A stretch of DNA of 64,000 bases, taken from Parahalioglobus pacificus (lineage in GTDB: Bacteria; Pseudomonadota; Gammaproteobacteria; Pseudomonadales; Halieaceae). Positions 8,475 through 16,129 of this stretch are shown here, piece by piece. The notes under the pieces are model-generated. The model ran no database searches. It saw nothing but the letters and a program-made list of their open reading frames with translations, and had not been told where the DNA came from. The position numbers were made by a program, and so were the translations under genes. The stretch's first letter is position 1. The number at the start of each line of letters is the position of its first letter. The stretch lies in NCBI RefSeq assembly GCF_014652275.1, contig NZ_BMYM01000003.1:219250-283249 (forward strand), read 5' to 3'.

Positions 8475-9044
8475 ATGAGCGCCCTACAACCCACCAAACT
8501 TTTCCCGACGCTGCTGGAGCCACTAGACGACAGCCGGCGCATTGCTGTGCTGAACATCGGCCCCGCCACCCCTGAGACCATTGCTTTCTTCTCGCACTAT
8601 CGCTGTCGATTGCATGTGGTGGACCTGTTTACAGAGCTGCCAATACAGGCACCACCCGACGATGCACAGCCACTGGCAATTCGCCTGGGCCGAATACTGG
8701 GGATTGCCCCGGGCACGCGCTTTGACCTCTGTCTTTTCTGGGACCTATTCAACTACGTGAATGCCGACGTTACCCGCGCACTGATGGCGGCGCTACGACC
8801 CTACATACACAGTGGAACGCGGGCACATTGCTTTGGCGTTCATAATGCCAGGGCCGAGGAATCAGCCGTGAGCTATGGTGTCGCAGACGCTGAGCATTTT
8901 GTCACCAAGCAACGGCAACGCGCGATACCGAATTACGCGCCACACTCACAGTCGGCGCTGCAATCACTGTTAGCGGATTTCGAAGTGGTGCGCAGTGTAT
9001 TACTTGCGGGGAGCCGGCTGGAAATGGTGATGACTGCCCGCTAA
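8475..9044 (+). CDS. Methyltransferase-like hypothetical protein
   Basis: 189 residues with no clear named family. The segment around residues 22-52 (RIAVLNIGPATPETIAFF, then LHVVDLF) looks like the first beta-alpha-beta unit of a class I SAM-dependent methyltransferase, with an acidic residue ending strand 2. A later DLCLFWDLFNYV block fits strand 4. The glycine-rich loop is weak, so catalytic activity is uncertain. It follows the bactofilin gene by 33 bp on the same strand and is probably co-transcribed, which suggests a link to envelope or cytoskeleton function, but that is inference. Confidence 0.6.
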   Translation: MSALQPTKLFPTLLEPLDDSRRIAVLNIGPATPETIAFFSHYRCRLHVVDLFTELPIQAPPDDAQPLAIRLGRILGIAPGTRFDLCLFWDLFNYVNADVTRALMAALRPYIHSGTRAHCFGVHNARAEESAVSYGVADAEHFVTKQRQRAIPNYAPHSQSALQSLLADFEVVRSVLLAGSRLEMVMTAR

Positions 9045-9075
9045 CGCTGCGGGCGTCCCAGACTGACGAAGCGCC

Positions 9076-10419
9076 CTACAGCCAGCGGCTAATCAGCGAT
9101 TGGACATCTACTCTGGCGCCTACCCGACTGGCCAGCATAAACAGGCCGCCCAGTTTGCGATGAAAGTAAACGGCATCGATGGGGGGCGCCTGCCAAAAGT
9201 CTTTGTAGTCCGACACCGACTGCCCGAGCTCAGACAGGCGCGCTGGCATGTCGGATGCACCGAAGTCAAAGGCACCCTCGAAGCGCAGGGGCTCCAGCGC
9301 AATCAGAAACAACTCCAGCACAATCTTTCGGTACTCTGAATCGTCATCGCCCATGGAATAGCCCACCTTCTCGGCGGCAATTGCCATTGCCTCGCGGTCG
9401 CCGGCAATGGCCGCCGCAGCCAATTTTCGGTAGTTGCTGACAAACCGTGCCTTGAAGTGACGCGTAGCGCCAAAGTCCAGCAGCACAATTTGGCCGCTCG
9501 AAGGCCGGTAAAGGTAGTTCGCAAAATTGGGATCGGTCTGCACCATGCGCAGCTCGAAGAGTTCGGTGAGCAGCAGGTCGATCAGCGCGGTCATCACATG
9601 ATCACGCTCGGCCTGAGGCCTGTTTGCGATACTCTCTATGGGGTTGCCATCCACATAGGTCATAGCGAGCACGTTGCGGTGCGTAAGCTCGGGCAGGACC
9701 TCAGGGAGAAGAAAGCGTTCATCGTCCGCCAGCACATCGCCAAACGCCCGCAGGAATTTCGCCTCTTTGCGGTAATCGGCTTCGTCCTTCAGCTGCTCCT
9801 TGGCGTCGGCCAGCAGGGGCGAAATGTCGATATCTTCTGGCAGCAAGCCACTGAGGCGCAATACTGTCGCGATATTATCGACGTCACTGTCAATGCTCTT
9901 GGCGACACCGGGATACTGAACTTTGAGCACGATATCACGACCGTCGGGGGACACTGTGCGGTGAACCTGGCCAATGGAGGCTGCCGCAATCGGCTTGGGG
10001 TTAAAGCCGTAGAACAGAGACTCCCACTCCTCACCATAAGCCTGGCTCATGGCCTGGTCCAACTGCTTTTGTGGCATGGCCTGCGCGTCGGAGCGCAGAC
10101 GCGACAAGATATCGGCGAGCTCTCGCGGCAGGAGATCACCGGTATCCATGGACAGAATCTGGCCCAGCTTCATGGCCGCACCACGCATCTGCGCCAACTG
10201 ATCTGCCACCCGCCGGGCGTTACCCGGGGTGAGGAGCATGTCCCTGGCACGCGGCCGTTTGCCGGCACGTAACTGACGGGTTCCCTCTGCCAACATTCCA
10301 CCGGCAACCCCGCCGGCGAGTTTTGCTACCTTGGCAAAACGCCCTACCCGGGTAGTGGGCACAGCACCCGCGCTCATACCTGGATCGTTGTCTCCTTTAT
10401 CTTTATCGCGTCGCGCCAC
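9076..10419 (-). CDS. ABC1/UbiB family atypical kinase (second of tandem pair)
   Basis: 447 residues of the ABC1 (AarF/UbiB/COQ8) family. Signature elements are the KxGQ motif (MKLGQILS, about residue 84), the Ala-rich loop AAASIGQVH, the catalytic QTDPNFANYL segment and LLDFGATRHF. These are atypical protein-kinase-like ATPases linked to ubiquinone or other lipid metabolism. The sequence lacks an obvious C-terminal transmembrane pair as in true UbiB, so it is better called ABC1 than ubiB. The GTG start at 10419 directly abuts the stop codon of the upstream ABC1 gene, and GGAGGAA sits eight bases before it inside that gene, strongly supporting this start and translational coupling. Confidence 0.92.
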   Translation of the reverse strand: MARRDKDKGDNDPGMSAGAVPTTRVGRFAKVAKLAGGVAGGMLAEGTRQLRAGKRPRARDMLLTPGNARRVADQLAQMRGAAMKLGQILSMDTGDLLPRELADILSRLRSDAQAMPQKQLDQAMSQAYGEEWESLFYGFNPKPIAAASIGQVHRTVSPDGRDIVLKVQYPGVAKSIDSDVDNIATVLRLSGLLPEDIDISPLLADAKEQLKDEADYRKEAKFLRAFGDVLADDERFLLPEVLPELTHRNVLAMTYVDGNPIESIANRPQAERDHVMTALIDLLLTELFELRMVQTDPNFANYLYRPSSGQIVLLDFGATRHFKARFVSNYRKLAAAAIAGDREAMAIAAEKVGYSMGDDDSEYRKIVLELFLIALEPLRFEGAFDFGASDMPARLSELGQSVSDYKDFWQAPPIDAVYFHRKLGGLFMLASRVGARVDVQSLISRWL

Positions 10420-11796
10420 TCAGTCTTCCTCCAGCCACCGTTGGATATACGCATGAACCAGGTCATGGGCGTTGAACTGGGCATCCAGCACGGCAATAAA
10501 TGTGAACACGCCTGTCAATTTCCTGGCGATCATGGCGAACTCCCGGGAGGGCGAGGTGAAGTGGCGCGTGGCCGCACTGCTAGCGGCCTGCTTACCCACC
10601 CGCTGCATCAGACGGGAGCGTCCCCAGCAATACTCTCCATTTTCGTTCAGGTATTCCTTCGGCAGCTGCTCTGGCTCGCGCAGCGGTTCTAACAATTGCA
10701 GGCAAAACTCACTGAAGGTGTACTGCGCCTCTTCGCTGTTGGCCTCGCTCAGACAACCCAAACCGATAAGGCTCTCCAGCAGTAGCGCACGATCTTGTGC
10801 CTGACCGGCAGCGATGGCGTTGCCCAGGTGTATCAAGAAATCGTCCTCACAAGCCAGCGTGGCACCAAAATCCAACAGCACCAGTTGGTCATTGGCACCG
10901 TCGGATCGAATAAGATAATTGCCAAAGTTCGGGTCAGTTTGCAGCAGCCCCCACTGGTACAGCTCCAAAAAAAACATCTCCAGCATGGCCTTGCCCAGAG
11001 CATTGCGTCGGGCTTGCGAGAGTCCTGCAACCTCGGCCTGGGTGACCAGGTGTCCCTGCACATACTCCATGGCCAACACCTGCGGTGCGCAGAAATCAGC
11101 GTAGCGCTGTGGCACATGAAAACGCCCGGCGAGATGGCCACCGGCCAGGCCTTCAATGTGAGAGGCCATGGCGTCGCCCATGGCCGCTTCACGGGTGTAG
11201 TCAATTTCGAAATGAAGATGCTCGCGCATACTGGCAAGCCAATCATCAAGATCTCGACCGGCTTCTACCCAGCGCGCCAGCAACAGCATCCGTACTACCG
11301 CATCAAAATCTGCATCTATAACGCCGGCCAGCCCGGGGTACTGGATTTTGAGGCATATCACCTCGCCGGTTCTGCGCACTGTCGCCTTGTGGACTTGAGC
11401 AAGGCTCGCAGCGGCCAGCGCCGTGCGCTCCACCTGCAAGTCTTCCAGCTTCGCTCCCAGGTTGGCGCGCAACACCGGCTCTATCTCTGACCAGGGTAAG
11501 GGGTCGGTGGAGGCATCCAGTTCGTGAAGCGCCTCGGTGAGTGCCGGTGGCAAAAAGTGCTCACCCAAGAGGGCGAACATCTGCCCGATTTTTACGTAAG
11601 TGCCTTTGAGGCGACCGAGCTCGGCCACAAAGCGCCGAGCCTCGCGACGCATGAACGCGGTTTCTTCCTGCCTGCCACGCAGCTTCTGAAGCGCACCACC
11701 AATGGCCAGCGCGCCACCGGCTCGAAGACCGGCAACGGACACAGTGAAACCGCGGCCCAGCGGGCCGCGTTTCAGGGGTGGGGATGGCTTACTCAC
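10420..11796 (-). CDS. ABC1/UbiB family atypical kinase (first of tandem pair)
   Basis: 458 residues. KxGQ is seen as KIGQ (69-72), the Ala-rich loop as AAASLAQVH (128-136), the nucleotide lysine in CLKIQYPG (K150), then QTDPNFGNYL (about 286) and LLDFGATL with DFG at 309-311. All elements thought necessary for nucleotide binding are present in both tandem copies, so neither looks like a dead paralogue. The ABC1 family supports ubiquinone biosynthesis or lipid handling in other organisms; no ubi gene lies beside it here. The pair is transcribed away from the acyl-CoA dehydrogenase operon, which is on the same strand 38 bp upstream, so partial readthrough from that operon is possible. Confidence 0.9.
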   Translation of the reverse strand: MSKPSPPLKRGPLGRGFTVSVAGLRAGGALAIGGALQKLRGRQEETAFMRREARRFVAELGRLKGTYVKIGQMFALLGEHFLPPALTEALHELDASTDPLPWSEIEPVLRANLGAKLEDLQVERTALAAASLAQVHKATVRRTGEVICLKIQYPGLAGVIDADFDAVVRMLLLARWVEAGRDLDDWLASMREHLHFEIDYTREAAMGDAMASHIEGLAGGHLAGRFHVPQRYADFCAPQVLAMEYVQGHLVTQAEVAGLSQARRNALGKAMLEMFFLELYQWGLLQTDPNFGNYLIRSDGANDQLVLLDFGATLACEDDFLIHLGNAIAAGQAQDRALLLESLIGLGCLSEANSEEAQYTFSEFCLQLLEPLREPEQLPKEYLNENGEYCWGRSRLMQRVGKQAASSAATRHFTSPSREFAMIARKLTGVFTFIAVLDAQFNAHDLVHAYIQRWLEED

Positions 11797-11834
11797 GGCC
11801 TGTTATACGAACAGGGCCCGGCATGAGACCTCTG

Positions 11835-12971
11835 CTATCGCTTCGCGTCCAACAACAGTCGCGCTAAGTGCTTGCGATGATGCTGGGCATCACCCCACTG
11901 TTGGCGCGACCATTGCGCACGGCGAATGTAGAGCTGCGCGTCGCATTCGTAGGTAAAGCCCATGCCGCCGTGGAACTGCACGGCTCGGTCTCCAGCGTAG
12001 TCGAGGGTATCGCTGGCCTGTGCTTTTGCCATACGACAGGCCGTTTCCGCATCACTGCCCAATGAGGTATCGGATACCAGGGTCGCCGCGTGATAAACGA
12101 AAGAGCGCGCAGAATCGACATCACAAAGGATATCAACCGCCGGGTGCTTCAGTGCCTGATAAGAACCAATAAGCTTACCGAATTGCTTACGGGTTTTGAG
12201 ATAATCAACGGTGGTATCGAGGCACGAGGCCGCGCTACCCGTGGCCTCTGCGGCCACCAACAGTGCCCCCAGCAACCGTACATCGCGAATTGCGTCTACC
12301 ACTGCCGCTCCGGCCAGAACCTGAGAAGCCTCCACAACAATGCCCTCCAGACTGACCCGCGCACTGCGCTTGGTCTGGTCAATAAGGGTGTGCTGATGGA
12401 TCGCCCCCTCGGGTAACTGATCTGCGGTGAGGTGAACCACCACAGGCTCACCCCCACGCTGTGCGACGACCAGTAGATGTTCTGCAACGCCGGCATCAGC
12501 AACAAAGGTCTTGGTGCCCGACAGGCGGTTATCACTGTCCAACTCACAGGTGATGCGCGTTTCCCCCCAATCTGCACTATCCAACAGCGCGATGGTTGCC
12601 ACGCTACCGGCGGCGACCTGTGCGACCAGGTCACCCCACATCTCTTCTCCCCCAGCCCGAACAATCAGCTGTCCCGCCAGCGTGGTGCTAATGAGCGGTG
12701 TCCCGAGCATGGCTCGACCCATACTCTCCACAACCGGCACAACCGCACCGATGCCCAAGCCGGAGCCACCGGCCGATTCTGGCAGGGCAATACCCGTCCA
12801 GCCCAGATTGACCATCTCCTGCCACACCGCTGCGTCGAAACCCGTTTCAGTTTCCAGCTCAGCACGCACTCGGTCGATAGGGGATTTATCGCGACAGAAT
12901 TCACGCGCCACATCCAGCAGCATGGACTGCTCGTCGCTTACGCGCATTTTCGTATTTGCAATCACTGACAT
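11835..12971 (-). CDS. Acyl-CoA dehydrogenase, probable non-catalytic-type partner subunit
   Basis: A 378-residue acyl-CoA dehydrogenase fold protein ending in FHGGMGFTYECDAQLYIRRA, a C-terminal signature seen in the FadE27-like chains of alpha2-beta2 dehydrogenases. Where its partner has a YERG glutamate, no equivalent is evident here. The open frame extends to 13139, but the ATG at 12971 is preceded by AAGGGG about nine bases away and follows the upstream stop by 10 bp, whereas a longer start would overlap the preceding gene. It is the last gene of a four-gene operon. Such pairs act on CoA esters of bulky acids such as steroid side chains in actinobacteria; the substrate here is unknown. 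Confidence 0.88.
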   Translation of the reverse strand: MSVIANTKMRVSDEQSMLLDVAREFCRDKSPIDRVRAELETETGFDAAVWQEMVNLGWTGIALPESAGGSGLGIGAVVPVVESMGRAMLGTPLISTTLAGQLIVRAGGEEMWGDLVAQVAAGSVATIALLDSADWGETRITCELDSDNRLSGTKTFVADAGVAEHLLVVAQRGGEPVVVHLTADQLPEGAIHQHTLIDQTKRSARVSLEGIVVEASQVLAGAAVVDAIRDVRLLGALLVAAEATGSAASCLDTTVDYLKTRKQFGKLIGSYQALKHPAVDILCDVDSARSFVYHAATLVSDTSLGSDAETACRMAKAQASDTLDYAGDRAVQFHGGMGFTYECDAQLYIRRAQWSRQQWGDAQHHRKHLARLLLDAKR

Positions 12972-12981
12972 CTGTAACCCC

Positions 12982-14184
12982 TTACTTCGGCAGGCCGAGA
13001 ACGTGCTCGGCAATGATATTGGCCTGCACCTGACTGGTCCCGCCACCAATGGTGGCGGAGAAGCTATTGAAATAAGCGCGCTGCCAGAACCCGCCCTGGC
13101 GCGCCTCATCATCACCCACATACAGTGCGCCACTGGCACCCTGAAGGTTTATCGCAAACTGACGCATCTGGCGCGTGTACTCGGTCCAGCGGAGCTTATG
13201 CGACAGCGCCAACGAGAAGGGGTAATCGCTACTGAGTGCGGGAATGGAGGAGCGCTTGTCGCCCAGTGTTACGGCTTTCTCCGCCATGATCAGCTTCACC
13301 AGCTCATCCCGGACCACAGCATCATCCAGTACAGCTTCGCCGTCGCGTCGCACATCAGCCAGCTGACTGATCATGTCGTCAATCACAATGTTAACGAATT
13401 GCAGTCCACCGGCGGCGCCAGCCTGTGCACCACGCTCGTACTGGAGGGTTTGCATGGCAATTTTCCAGCCCTGCCCTTCCTCGCCCATCAAGCAGGACGC
13501 GGGGATGCGCGCATCGGTGAAGAAGGTCTCGGTGAATCCGTATTCTCCGGTAATCTTTCGAATGGGCCGCGTCTCGATGCCGTCTGCCTGCATTGGCGAC
13601 AGGAAGAAGGACAAACCATCGTATTTACGCTCTGTATTTGGGTTGGTCCTGGCCAGCAGGATCATGTACTTGGCGTAGTTACCCATGGTCGTCCAGATCT
13701 TGGAGCCATTGATCACGTACTCCTCGCCATCCCGAACCGCTCGGGTTTGCGCGTTACCCAGGTCGGACCCATGGTCCGGTTCGGAAAAACCCTGACACCA
13801 GATGTCTTCAGCGCTGAGAATCCCTTTCAGATAGCGCTGCTTTTCTTCCTCGGTTCCCATGTGATTGATGAGCGGCCCGGCCCAACCCAATCCAATGACA
13901 TTAAAAACAATCGGCACGTCGTGGCGACGCATCTCTTGGTCCGCAATGCTCTGGTATACCGCATCCATACCACGGCCACCGTATTCTTTGGGCCAGTGCA
14001 TGCCCAGATAGCCAGCAGACCAGATTTTGTGCTGCCACTCCCGCAGGAATTCCAGCTGCTGTTCGTTGCTCACCTCCATGAAGGATTGAGGCAATAAAAA
14101 GCCAGGGTCAGCGGGCTTGTTTTCTGCCATCCAGGCACTGACTTCAGCGCGGAAGGCTTCCAGTTCGTTCTGGGACGCGGTCAT
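12982..14184 (-). CDS. Acyl-CoA dehydrogenase, probable catalytic subunit
   Basis: 400 residues with the complete acyl-CoA dehydrogenase architecture: N-terminal helical domain, beta-domain with FSEPDHGSDLGNAQTRA (flavin/substrate region, about 133-149), and C-terminal helices. The likely catalytic base is E250 in LQYERGAQ, the helix-G position used by isovaleryl-type and FadE26/28-like enzymes. The C-terminus GGGTSQVQANIIAEHVLGLP is typical of the larger chain of heterotetrameric dehydrogenases. The flavoenzyme would desaturate an acyl-CoA at C2-C3 and pass electrons to ETF. It is followed after 10 bp by the 378-residue partner and preceded by a GST gene, 23 bp away. Confidence 0.93.
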   Translation of the reverse strand: MTASQNELEAFRAEVSAWMAENKPADPGFLLPQSFMEVSNEQQLEFLREWQHKIWSAGYLGMHWPKEYGGRGMDAVYQSIADQEMRRHDVPIVFNVIGLGWAGPLINHMGTEEEKQRYLKGILSAEDIWCQGFSEPDHGSDLGNAQTRAVRDGEEYVINGSKIWTTMGNYAKYMILLARTNPNTERKYDGLSFFLSPMQADGIETRPIRKITGEYGFTETFFTDARIPASCLMGEEGQGWKIAMQTLQYERGAQAGAAGGLQFVNIVIDDMISQLADVRRDGEAVLDDAVVRDELVKLIMAEKAVTLGDKRSSIPALSSDYPFSLALSHKLRWTEYTRQMRQFAINLQGASGALYVGDDEARQGGFWQRAYFNSFSATIGGGTSQVQANIIAEHVLGLPK

Positions 14185-14207
14185 TATCGTTCTCCCGGTT
14201 ATCCGGT

Positions 14208-14843
14208 TTAAGTGTTTCGCTTGGGTAAGTTTAGCGGTTCGCCAAAAGCATCGGCGCGCTTAAAGGCATCGCGCTCACACAGGCGTTCAAGGTAGCTGCG
14301 CGTTTGCGGTTTGAAGCGCTGGTCGAGCTCTATGGTCCGCGCGAGGTAGAGCGCATAACCTATTGCAATGTCTGCCACCGTGAATCGGTTGTCCACCAGG
14401 TAATCATGCGATTCGAGGTGCGCATCCAGTCGGCGTAAGCGCGCAGTGAACCAGCGCGCGTAGTCATCTGCCACCTCCTGTTTCGCCTCGCTGGGCTCTA
14501 AATAGTAGTAGCGCAGGGTAATGGTTTGAGGGAACGTCAGTGTCGCATCTGCATGATGCAGCCAGTTCAGGTATGCACCGTACTCAGGATGGTCGGGCTG
14601 TAAGCCAAAATCCCAGCGCTGGTGACGGTCTACCAGATACTGACAAATGGCGCTGGATTCCGTCATGCTGACGTCACCGTCTTCCAGGTAGGGGATGGTG
14701 CCCAGCGCATTGACGTCCAGATACTCGCGCTGAAAAATGCGCGGCGGAAAAGGCATGACTTCCAACTCGTAGTCGAGACCCAGCTCCTCCAGGGTCCAGA
14801 GCGCGCGCAGTGAACGCGCGCCATTGCAGTGCCAGAGCTTCAT
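14208..14843 (-). CDS. Glutathione S-transferase family protein
   Basis: 211 residues with a thioredoxin-like N-terminal domain (MKLWHCNGARSLRALWTLEE; the cis-Pro is in GTIPYLEDG, and ESSAICQYL is the glutathione gamma-Glu contact) and an all-helical C-terminal domain. The residue at the catalytic Ser/Cys position is probably in the NGARS stretch. The start lies two bases after the stop of the upstream acyl-CoA dehydrogenase, so it is an integral operon member. A role in detoxifying or isomerising an intermediate of the acyl-CoA pathway is plausible, but the substrate is not visible. Confidence 0.9.
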   Translation of the reverse strand: MKLWHCNGARSLRALWTLEELGLDYELEVMPFPPRIFQREYLDVNALGTIPYLEDGDVSMTESSAICQYLVDRHQRWDFGLQPDHPEYGAYLNWLHHADATLTFPQTITLRYYYLEPSEAKQEVADDYARWFTARLRRLDAHLESHDYLVDNRFTVADIAIGYALYLARTIELDQRFKPQTRSYLERLCERDAFKRADAFGEPLNLPKRNT

Positions 14844-14845
14844 GA

Positions 14846-16018
14846 TTATATCCCGTACTGGCGGCTGGCCAGGTCGCGCATAATCTCTTCCGAGCCGCCG
14901 CCAATCGCGTTAACACGTACCTCGCGGTATATCCGCTCCACCCGCGACCCACGCATGTAGCCAATGCCGCCGAGAATCTGCATCGCCTCACGCGCGCAAA
15001 ACTCCACGGTCTCACTCGCCTGCACTTTGAGCATGGCAATATCCCCGGGATTGGGCGTCCCGCTTTCTATGGACTCATAGCATGCGCGCACGTAGGCCTG
15101 CGTCGCGTTCAGCTTCTGCTTCATCTGTGCAATTTTGTGACGAATGACCTGATGATCGGCGAGGCGCTTGCCGAAAGTTTTACGCTCTTGCGCCCACGCC
15201 ACCGCCTCCTCCAGGCACACCCGGGCCATGGCTTCCATGCCCGATGCCATTGCCATACGCTCACCGTTGAAGTTCGTCATGATGACCAGGAACCCCTTGT
15301 TCTCTTCGCCGATCAAGTTCTCCACCGGGACTCGCACATTGTCGAAGTACAAGGTGGCCGTGTCTGAGGCCCACCATCCCTGTTTACGATCCAGCGCTGT
15401 GCGTGAAAAACCCTCGGCGTCCGTGGGGATCAAGAGCATGGACACACCGCCCGGACCCTCACCGCCCGTGCGCACCGCGGTGGATACCCAGTTCGCGCGC
15501 ATGCCGCCGGTGATGTAGGTCTTGGAGCCATTAACAATAAAATGATCGCCGTCACGCTCAGCGGTCGTGCTGAGGTTTGCCACGTCCGAGCCACCACCGG
15601 GTTCGGTGATACCCAGCGCAATGTGTTTCTCGCCAGCAATGACGGACGGAGCAACCGCCTGCTTCATAGCCTCTGAACCCCAGTTAATGACCGGGGGCAG
15701 CCCGATCCCGTGGACCATCAGGCTGGCCGGTATGCCGCCAACGCCAATGCGGGCCAACTCTTCATTAGTAATCCAGTTGTGCCAGGAATCGATGCCCTCA
15801 CTGATGCCGCCGAAGGCTTCGGGGTAACCCAGGCCCAACAGCCCAACCTCTGCCGCCTTGGGCCACAGCTCAATGGGAATATGGCCATCCTCATCCCACT
15901 GTTCAGCGTAGGGCATTATTTCTGTGTCAACGAATCGCCGTAGCTGGGTGCGCCAGGCCTCATGCTCTTCCCTCATGTGGGGGTTAGGCATACGGGCACT
16001 ATCGAAGGTGAGGCTCAT
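14846..16018 (-). CDS. Acyl-CoA dehydrogenase (isovaleryl-type catalytic position)
   Basis: 390 residues and the first gene of the operon. The beta-domain motif GITEPGGGSDVANLSTTA and the C-terminal IRREV-type segment ERIYREVRVNAIGGGSEEIMRD are standard. At the usual medium-chain catalytic Glu position the sequence reads GGGSEE, with no Glu in the expected place. The candidate base is E253 in FNGERMAMASG, as in isovaleryl-CoA dehydrogenases. It should oxidise an acyl-CoA with FAD and donate to ETF. The upstream 110 bp (16019-16129) is AT-rich near 16060-16082 and contains an imperfect AAATA/TATTT inverted repeat at 16068-16082 that could be a regulator site. Confidence 0.93.
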   Translation of the reverse strand: MSLTFDSARMPNPHMREEHEAWRTQLRRFVDTEIMPYAEQWDEDGHIPIELWPKAAEVGLLGLGYPEAFGGISEGIDSWHNWITNEELARIGVGGIPASLMVHGIGLPPVINWGSEAMKQAVAPSVIAGEKHIALGITEPGGGSDVANLSTTAERDGDHFIVNGSKTYITGGMRANWVSTAVRTGGEGPGGVSMLLIPTDAEGFSRTALDRKQGWWASDTATLYFDNVRVPVENLIGEENKGFLVIMTNFNGERMAMASGMEAMARVCLEEAVAWAQERKTFGKRLADHQVIRHKIAQMKQKLNATQAYVRACYESIESGTPNPGDIAMLKVQASETVEFCAREAMQILGGIGYMRGSRVERIYREVRVNAIGGGSEEIMRDLASRQYGI

Positions 16019-16129
16019 GGGGTGGCTCCGGCCGAAAGGCAGTCTTTGAATCTTGAGTATGAAAACAAAATATTAGGTATTTCGTCCCCTCGGCGCAATC
16101 ACTGATCCCTGAAACCGCGGCTATTTACC

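Noticed and set aside
9457..10272. 271-codon open frame on the plus strand
   Set aside because: It is antisense to the ABC1 kinase gene and has no recognisable motif.
12511..14097. 528-codon open frame on the plus strand
   Set aside because: It lies wholly antisense to two clear acyl-CoA dehydrogenases, its translation resembles no family, and long antisense frames are expected in GC-rich genes.
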